Shown: positions 57,035-64,000 of the stretch, in pieces
Layout: each line of letters opens with the position of its first letter
Position numbering within the stretch: position 1 is the stretch's first letter
Made by a program: the position numbers and the translations under genes
From: Aquatica leii
Lineage: Eukaryota; Arthropoda; Insecta; Coleoptera; Lampyridae
Assembly (NCBI GenBank): GCA_035610365.1
Contig: CM069435.1
Coordinates: 83,051,389 to 83,115,388 of the forward strand
DNA length: 64,000 nucleotides
Direction: 5' to 3'
Notes under the pieces: generated by a model
Seen by the model: the letters and a program-made list of their open reading frames with translations, nothing else
Databases searched by the model: none
Told to the model about the DNA's origin: nothing

Positions 57035-58680
57035 TATTTCGCTGTCATAAGTGTCGGATGTTCGCTGGTAGATGGCTCAACGAGAAGATCTTTTACCTCA
57101 GGTGAAATCTCTGTTTTTTTAGAAATTGCCATCTGCTGGAAGCTCAAAAATAGAGGACCCGCGTAAAATCTTTCGGTAACGCCGGATGTCGTTATTCCGA
57201 GCTTCCTGGGCATCTTCAAATAGCTTACCAATTGGCAGTGGCGCAACTTCAACTATAGCATGTCCATGCAGCAGAACAATGTGGATTCATGATGGCATCG
57301 GGTACCATGAATACAACTCTACATACCGTCTGACGACATCCAAGCAGTGCATTTTAAATTTCTTGGCATTAATAGCAAACCCGCTTGACATCGTCTGCAA
57401 TATTATTTTACTTTTCGCCATCAACTTCTTACGAATCTCCAACATTTTTGCAGCCACAAACACTTCTTCAAAAAAGCGCCTAGCATATTACCGTCATTTT
57501 TAGTGCCTGACCCCTCTTTGGGAATGTTCAGCAAAATCATACTGCATTTGACATCGTTAAATTTTTGCTTTACAAGTCGCAACACGCTGTTTTTGCACTA
57601 CAGACCGAGACTGTCACTTTTTTGCCGTTTTGTCATTGCCGTTCTTGTAAGCTAAATGTACCAACTACTCTATAAACCTTATCCGGGTATGAAGCGAAGA
57701 TACACCGAAAGTAAGGTTTGCGCTATTAATTTCCATATCTACAAGTAAATCAATGCAATTAAACTGTTTCGATGTCGCTTTAAAATATAACGGCGTTGAG
57801 CCGAAGTGTCCATTGCATTTTTTACTTTGCCGTCGACCATCGTAAAAATCAACTGATATTTAATCACTACGTTTCTGTCATTGACGACAGTATGGAACAG
57901 ACCAAGAGTTTTAATCTGGTCGTCAAAATATTGTTTTTCTACGCGAATATCGTCAGAAGACTCTTTTTAAAAATTGCAATCTAAGCAGTTTGCAAAAACG
58001 CGTCGAGAATAACTTTGGATTTCTTCAAATATCAACTTCATAGCCTTTTTCAGAAACAACAATAAGGTTCAAAAAAACCACCAAAGTAAAAAACACATCT
58101 GCAGCATTTCCGTTCTCCTCACCAAACTTTTGTTTGTAAATTTGACCGCTTGATTGTCAAGGAAGTCGTTACTTATCGCTTTAATTGTGTTTTTTGTCAT
58201 ATTAATCAATCTCACAGCAATATGATATAAAAGTGCCTATAGTTGCACTTTCGCAGCCGTCTCAGATTTTGTGATACTTGATTTTAGCGGATTAGCTGCC
58301 AATATTTTGGCGTAGGACGGATCCGTGTATCCAGCGGTTCTTATTTGTCACATCCCGTATCATGAAATCAAGACATATAGAGCTACGTCAGCAGACATCT
58401 CGTACAGCGCTGGCTTTTTAGCATCCTTGTATGCTTTTTGGCATTTGCCCGCTCTCTCAAGTGAATTCGATGTGACAGTTTTCAATAAACTGGAAGCTGC
58501 AGGGGCATCATGCGCACGAAAGCTTATTTGCGTGGCATACACTAACTCAGATGTGTTGGTTGATGTTCTGAGTTCTTGTGTTTTGCGACGCTTTGTTTGG
58601 TCGGTAGTGTCGTCAAATGAAGAGCGTTCTCGAGCGGATTTCTTTTTTTTTCTTTTGCCTGAGCTGCTGATCTCTTTCTA
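57035..58680 (-). pseudogene. Transposase-like gene of a widespread invertebrate family, possibly Transib/RAG1-related
   Basis: Minus strand from about 58680: SFDDTTDQTKRRKTQELR and ELVYATQISFRAHDAPAASS (58510-58660), then PSYAKILAA, SETAAKVQL-ALLYHIAVRL (58190-58290), and EKQYFDDQIKTLG...VIKYQLIFTMVDGKVKNAMD (57800-57960). Then IPKEGSGTKNDGNM (57500-57540), FVAAKMLEIRKKLMAKSKII, SSGFAINAKKFKMHCLDVVR, and LPIGKLFEDAQEARNNDIRR (57170-57240). I recall this block order from a large family in hydra, aphids and beetles. The NDGN, EARN-x2-RRYR and MxDGKVxN blocks resemble the RAG1/Transib core. Numerous stops and shifts. The family match is fairly sure; the Transib/RAG1 link is inference. Confidence 0.55.
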
Positions 58681-59315
58681 TCTCATTCTAGAACAAAAAA
58701 TTAATATTATCACATTAATATGAAAATGCAGCGTGGAAATGAATAATAATATGAACTTTGTCGCTACCCACTACGAATGTAAATGACCCTTCTAACCACT
58801 GCCTATTGTTAACGTCAAAGCAACTGCGTTTTTGTTAAAGATCTTTCTACCTTATCAACAATTTTGACAAAATCAACCTCAACTTTTTTTCGTTCGCAAC
58901 AGTTAGCTGAAATGGACTGTCGACATCTTCAGTCAATTGGGACTGAACCGCCGCGACTTGACTCAATTTCTTCTGTCCATGCATGTCTTACACAGTCAAA
59001 TATTTAATTTTGATTGGAATTGGAAGTAGATGCTGAAAATAATTTTATTCAAAAGTTCATCACAGAAATATTCACAATGAATTGTCCAACAATTAGTATT
59101 TTATTAATTAATTAATATCAGGCTTGGCGAGTTTGAAATAGTTCAGTAATAAATCCTAGTTGGGGTACTGAACTGAATTGTATATTGTATGACGCACATT
59201 TGGGACACATGTTGGAGAAAACCCGGTCTTAGATGAAAACTGTATCGTAAATTAATGTAGACGTACATTCCAACGAACCGTTGGGTTTCTACAATGGTAA
59301 ATAAAACAAAGAAAT
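58681..59315. other. Spacer between transposase relic and repeat
   Basis: May hold the decayed N-terminal part of the minus-strand transposase (to about 59000), but no motif is readable. Otherwise no feature. Confidence 0.35.
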
Positions 59316-60669
59316 TTTAGTGTTAAAAACACTTATAGGATGCTTGATTCGAAGGTTTGTGTAACGAAACAAGAAAACTCTCAGGTGAAACAAATCTGGA
59401 ACTTACGGTGGTGCCCAATTTCACTTCATATTTTGTATTTTTCGGATGCAGCGTTTATTATTATTAAACAAGATATTTCTTATGGTTCGTTTTATGTTTT
59501 AAAAATATAAGCTTTAATATCACTCAGTAGTGATAAAAAATAATTATAGTAATTGCAGAATTAGATTCCCGCGAGCTTCTGCCTTGTACATTGCAAAAAC
59601 GGTACAATATAGATAAAAATTGCACATAAACAATTTATTGAGCACAAAATTTACTACAAAAAAGTTCACGGGAGTGTATAATTACACCTAATATTTATAA
59701 TGTAATGTGACACATTTTCCTGCAACTTTGCACACTTCTATCTTCTAAACTATTGAAGGTAATTGTACCCTTCCGTCTACTTTTTTATAGTAAATTTTGT
59801 CTTCTTTAAAAATATTTATGTACAATTTTCTTCTATCTAGCACCGTTTTAGGGTAATAGTTTTTTTAAATTAATTATGTTAAAATTAAAAAATGCGTAAA
59901 CAAAATCATTTAATAAACCTGATTTACAAAGTTTTATAATAAAAACTATCAGTAATTACTAGTCATACTAATCATAAACAATTTCACTATAAAGTTATCA
60001 ACATAAGACGAAAGTTAGTATGTAAAATAAAATTTGAGTAAATTTTGAATGTTGAAATTGTATCAACAGTCAAGCAATTGTAAAGATTATTACCGTTATA
60101 CATCTATTAAGACTAGAGAAAGGATTTATGTTAGAGTAAAGTTCATTTCTTCAATGCTTTTTTTATAGTCAGTAGCGCATTTGTTTAATATTAATAAGAG
60201 ACAAAATTCTAGAATCGGTAAAAAAGAGAATTTAATAAAAAGGCATGTCGATTATTTTTCGTTGCAAAATGTTGTTATTGCGATTCCTATCTGCTGCAAG
60301 TCTTCTTTAGATATGACAAGGAATCGCAAACGCGACAAACTGTTAAAAAAATCAATTTTTAAACTGTAGATGCACATTTCCAAAGATGAAATCTTTACTT
60401 TGCAACTTTTACATCTGAAGGAATGTGGCAACGTAGCTCAAATTGTATCATAATCTTAAAAGCTGTAGAACTGTGAACCGCCATAAAACTCGGGTAAAAT
60501 CCAGTAATCATTTAGTTTTGTTGCTTTTTTAAAAATGCGCATCAACTAGTTAGAGTGTGGTAAAGCAATCAAAAAATCACTCTATAAAAATTGTTTATTT
60601 AATCATTGAATGATTCATTTAATCTAAGCGTATTCAATCAAAGTCTTCCGATAATTGCAAGATTTACGA
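59316..60669. mobile_element. Unclassified insertion element, copy 2 (internally deleted)
   Basis: Direct repeat of the element at 655-4286. TTTAGTGTTAAAAACACTTA at 59316 matches 655; the similarity continues with small indels to about 60645 (TATTCAATCAAAGTCT), where the sequence jumps to TTCCGATAATTGCAAGATTT and ends ...ACGA at 60669, matching copy 1 at 4263-4286. About 2.2 kb of copy 1 is therefore missing. It also lacks the ~130 bp at 1220-1350. No clear target duplication flanks this copy. Confidence 0.75.
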
Positions 60670-61093
60670 TATCTGTGAATTTTTATTAAAATTATGATTA
60701 TTTTGATTTAGATGAGAAAAATGAATTTTATTCATTTAACTGAAAAAAAAACATCGAATTAAACATTTTTCTAGAAAAAATTAAAGAATTTTTGCATCTT
60801 ATAATTAATAATTAATTAACTACAAATAAATAATCATTCATCAGCTGGTATATAATGCGAGTACACAATGTGCAGGGGGGCACTCTAACAATATAGCGAC
60901 GTATGGCCAGAGTAAAGATATTGAAACTGTCAAAGACTTCACCGTGTTTAATTATAATATAATTCCTATACAAATAAAATTTATGTACACTATTAGATAT
61001 AAACTTGTAACATTTTTTTTTTTTTTGATTACGTGCAATTTGTGTAGTGTTAAAACAAACATTGATTTGTGTACAGACAAATAGAAAATTTAA
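60670..61093. other. AT-rich spacer
   Basis: No supported feature apart from a poly-T run at 61011-61027 that could serve as a polypyrimidine tract for the candidate exon below. Confidence 0.4.
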
Positions 61094-61209
61094 TTACAAT
61101 GCAGTACCTTTATTTCAAGAACATTTTACAACAAATTTGTTGGTTGCGAGAACGAGCGTCCGAGTTCAATTGACCGGAAAAACAGACAGATCATCAATGA
61201 TTCAAAAAG
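61094..61209 (+). other. Candidate exon A of an unidentified gene
   Basis: In the frame starting at 61094 the sequence reads without a stop and becomes less AT-rich and charged towards its end (CENERPSSIDRKNRQIINDSK). It ends at AAAAG|GTAACA (donor at 61210). The upstream acceptor is unclear (candidates near 61036, 61103 or 61119). The phase left (2 nt) is exactly what candidate exon B needs. No family recognised; splice predictions by eye have a high false rate. Confidence 0.25.
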
Positions 61210-61439
61210 GTAACAACACAAGAGACACATTTGTAATACACGAGGAATAACAAAAACACTTTTTTTAACAAACGTCGCGCATACGATACAGATTAAATTA
61301 CCATTTTATAACAACAATTTCCAATTTTGATTTGTTTTTATAGATAAATGTTAATTGTTAAAAAACACAAAAATTTAGTTGATAGTAAATGCGTAAAATT
61401 AGGTTTGACTTTTTTTAATAAAAGTTTATCTCTTAACAG

Positions 61440-61521
61440 TAAAATGTCAATATCTGCTGACCGCCGCAGCAACGCGTCCAATGAGGCATCGCTCGATTTG
61501 GGAAATGTTTTATTGCAGACG
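61440..61521 (+). other. Candidate exon B of an unidentified gene
   Basis: Follows a good acceptor (TTTATCTCTTAACAG, ending 61439) and ends at ACG|GTGAGA (donor GT at 61522-61523). Joined to exon A in phase it gives KMSISADRRSNASNEASLDL and GNVLLQT, a serine/asparagine/arginine-rich segment. GC content jumps in 61455-61510 compared with its surroundings. No further exons seen in the window. The same bases also lie in a longer ATG frame (61348-61620), which I consider less likely. Confidence 0.3.
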
Positions 61522-61523
61522 GT

Positions 61524-63299
61524 GAGAATAAATTACGGGGTATTAACAGTTGAAAGAATAATGCTTAACTGTCAGTGTTGTAAACCACCAACAAATGTTT
61601 TAAAAAGGAAAGGTTTCTAAAATAAAAAATAATTTTAACTTTTGTTTGTCACTAAAACACATTTATTTACGTTTTTTTTTTACTTAAACATTACTTCATT
61701 CATTTTAATATAATTATTATTATTTTTATTAGAAGTAAAATGTAGCTTAATAAATTAAAAGTAACGTTAACAAAGTTTTGCAGCAAAAAATAAAAAGTAT
61801 GGCCTAAAACGAAATGGACCAACTGTTGAGTGTGATTAATTGATGTGTTGCAAAGTAAGAAATGTCAAAAATAATGTACATGAAATGTAGAAGTTGCTGC
61901 ATAACTTTTTCATAACCAAGTTTAATTAACTTTATTATGCTTTTAAATTATATTAATAATTAAGTGTACTTTAAAAATAATTAAATCAACTTTTAATGGT
62001 AAATTAATTTTGAAAAAGTGTATAAGATTAATTCAAGATTAAAGTTGAAAAAAAGTGATAATTAATTATGTAGGGATAAAAAATTATTTGTATTTTTAAT
62101 TCGACACAAGCAATTATTTTAAATAGAAGTATATATATTTTACAACTTTATTTGGGAATCGCATAAATGTTTTTAGATCAACTTTAAAAGCTCGAGTTAG
62201 TGCTGGAACTATACAATTTAAAATCATAAGCAATTTTAATTGTTTCAATAAACATATGCACTTTGAGAGGTAAAAAACTTTGTTAAATTTATCGTTTAGT
62301 CAAAAATTACGTTTACTATTGTCTCTATCAAAACGAGTAACACGAAATTTACTGATATATGTAGATTGTTGTAATTTAAACAAGAAGAAAAATTTGTCTT
62401 CTAATCGTTGTTCAAGATGTCTGAACGTTTGCGGTCCACCGCTCCTTCTAAAGTAGTATTTTGATATGCTAATTTCTGTTTAAAACTTAAGACGTTCTTT
62501 TGTGAATTTGCAGATTAGACATCGAAACTCTTGTTGAATTCAAATTACTCTGAAATGCTATATTTTAGGCAATTTTGGTTTAAATATATTTCAACTTGAA
62601 TATGTAATATAAGATAAAAGAAGGAATTCTTTTTTATACAAAAAAACTTCTACTAATGTAAAAGAATTGTCTTTTCAAGCTTTAATAATACACGAATTGA
62701 TATAAAACAAAAATCTGTATTTTTGAGGATTTTGGCGTAAATGGATATACGGATATTCTATTTTGTTGTTTATTCGTTTACGATATTTCTCTAAAGTTAA
62801 CTTTGTAAAATATTTAAATGTTTAATGTATACGAACAGTTCTACTTTACTTATTTATAACTGTTTTTAAACCCACTTCAAAATAATACGGATAAAAATAA
62901 AAAATTTTGTTTCATTTGGATTCAGGCAATTATACTATATTCAATATACGTTTTTTACATGTGTAGGTTTTAACAGTGGCTTATAATCTAAAAACAGAAC
63001 AAAATATAATTTGTTATTAATTTTTAAAATTGTTTTATGTAATTCTCAAATTCTCAAGCAATTTAAATTATTATGATTTCTATTATTATATTTTTTGTAC
63101 AAAAATAAACAAAATTGGTAAAAGGCTATTAGTAAATACTGCCTCTTATAAAGATTTTTAATTAGTGTTAAGTTGCTTAGTTTTTGAGTAAGCAACACAA
63201 AACTTAAGTATTTAGTACAAAAAAACATTAATTACAAAAACTACTAGTTTATTATGCTGTTGCATAATTAATAAAAGAAAATTTTATAGTTTCATTGAC
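61524..63299. other. AT-rich stretch
   Basis: No supported feature; could be intron if the candidate exons are real. Confidence 0.4.
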
Positions 63300-63560
63300 G
63301 CATTTGGATTCATCGATATTTTCTCGTAAATATGTCCGGATGAATGATGGTATTTTTCGCCCCCGTGTCAACCAGTAACTGTACACTTTTTCCATTGATC
63401 GTATTCTAAGAATGTTTGAATAGTTTTTCTTCTATTTTTCTGGAATTTTCTTCCATTTTCTAAGTATTTTCGGACAGTTTTTTTCCATTTTTTTAAAAAT
63501 TTCGGACAGTTTTTCTTCCATATTTTTATTCATCGATTCTTGACCACTTTATTAATTTGA
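63300..63560 (-). pseudogene. LTR-retroelement gag-start/protease scrap
   Basis: Minus strand: an ATG near 63530 opens a lysine/glutamate-rich segment (MEEKLSEIFKKMEKN) with a repeated FKKMEK/LRKWKK-type pattern that could be a coiled coil. After a stop or frame change it reads NGKSVQLLVDTGAKNTIIHP, an aspartic protease active site (DTGA, Asp codon at 63367-63369). In complete elements hundreds of residues of gag lie between these two, so this copy has an internal deletion. Ty3/gypsy-like by motif only. Confidence 0.6.
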
Positions 63561-64000
63561 AAATTTAAAATAGTTTTGCAACCATTTTCACTTGATAACG
63601 CGTTAGTAGCACAAATTTTAACACGGATAAAATGTTTAATAACACTAAAAACAATTATAAATACAAACAAACAAACGCGAAGCGCAAACTAAACAGTTAT
63701 TTATTTACCCGATATCAACGTTTTATCAAAGGGTTTTGATTACCCCACACCTGTATCACAGATTATTATGTCTTACGGACAAATATATCAGTAAGACGGA
63801 GAAATGAATATACAATAAGGATGCAAGACATAACTGATTTAAAGAGACCTCATGCAAAGCACATGCGTTCCTAAACAGCTGTGTGAAAACAATTTTGTTT
63901 TTAATATTTTTGTAGCGTTGTTTTTGGTGGACTCTTATTGAAACAATCGTTAATGTTTTGGAACTTTTAGTGTTTATTTTTATTGTATATATTAGTGGTT
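63561..64000 (-). repeat. Possible 5' LTR/leader of the minus-strand LTR element
   Basis: Located just upstream (minus strand) of the gag start. GC is uneven with GCGCTTCGCGTTTG and GTGTGGGGTAATC stretches, but no LTR pair or TG..CA ends could be matched. Inference from position; the element may extend beyond the window edge. Confidence 0.25.

Noticed and set aside
58325-58723. 132-codon plus-strand frame
   Set aside because: It is antisense to the minus-strand transposase-like relic, whose motifs are recognisable, so it is a shadow.

Overview
This window looks like repeat-rich nuclear DNA from an invertebrate animal, most likely an arthropod. I infer this from the mixture of element families, from introns with GT/AG borders, and from a strongly AT-rich background with few long reading frames. 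No bacterial gene organisation, rRNA gene, CRISPR array or convincing intact tRNA gene is visible. Most recognisable coding sequence is broken transposable-element sequence, recognised by reading conserved family motifs. No database search was run, so family names are recollection-based and deeper assignments are marked as inference.

Layout, 0-7 kb: a minus-strand LINE with a restriction-like endonuclease (R2/NeSL-like) is split by a 3.6 kb unknown insert flanked by an 11 bp direct repeat. A head-to-head pair of Penelope-like element (PLE) fragments follows. 7.4-9.0 kb: a two-exon candidate gene with matching splice phase, the best non-obvious gene in the window. 12-15.7 kb: a decayed Ty3/gypsy element in canonical order (zinc knuckle, protease, RT, RNase H, integrase) with a possible 3' LTR. 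17.3-20.6 kb: a fairly young jockey/R1/LOA-type LINE with intact YADD and RNase H motifs and few lesions. 23.5-24.5 kb: nested modular repeats. 26.7-31.6 kb: two minus-strand PLE remnants, both ending in hammerhead-ribozyme-like motifs, plus a GC-rich palindrome. 33 kb: a tyrosine-recombinase-like (Crypton-like) N-terminal scrap. 34.6-38.5 kb: a BED-finger hAT element containing a nested internal-deletion mariner-like element. 39-41 kb: tandem tRNA-derived-looking repeats and an unexplained purine-rich block.

43.1-45.7 kb: a second head-to-head PLE pair; its plus-strand copy has lost the GIY-YIG domain in frame. 45.8-46.9 kb: minisatellites. 47.1-51.2 kb: a 4.15 kb palindromic structure with two ~768 bp inverted arms enclosing hAT and Tc1/mariner fragments. 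It abuts a ZMYM1-like hAT transposase (51.2-54.0 kb). 55-56.5 kb: pogo/jerky-like DDE and BEL/Pao RT remnants. 57-58.7 kb: a decayed transposase-like gene of a widespread invertebrate family that I tentatively relate to Transib/RAG1. 59.3-60.7 kb: an internally deleted second copy of the 0.65-4.3 kb insert. 61 kb: two short segments with good splice signals that may be host-gene exons. 63.3-63.9 kb: a minus-strand LTR/gag/protease scrap.

There is no operon-like cooperation between genes. The functional logic is that of layered insertion: LINE, then unknown element; hAT, then mariner; palindrome beside hAT. The most interesting themes are the three hammerhead-like motifs at PLE 3' ends, the recurrent head-to-head PLE architecture, the long palindromic composite element, and the unknown two-copy insert.
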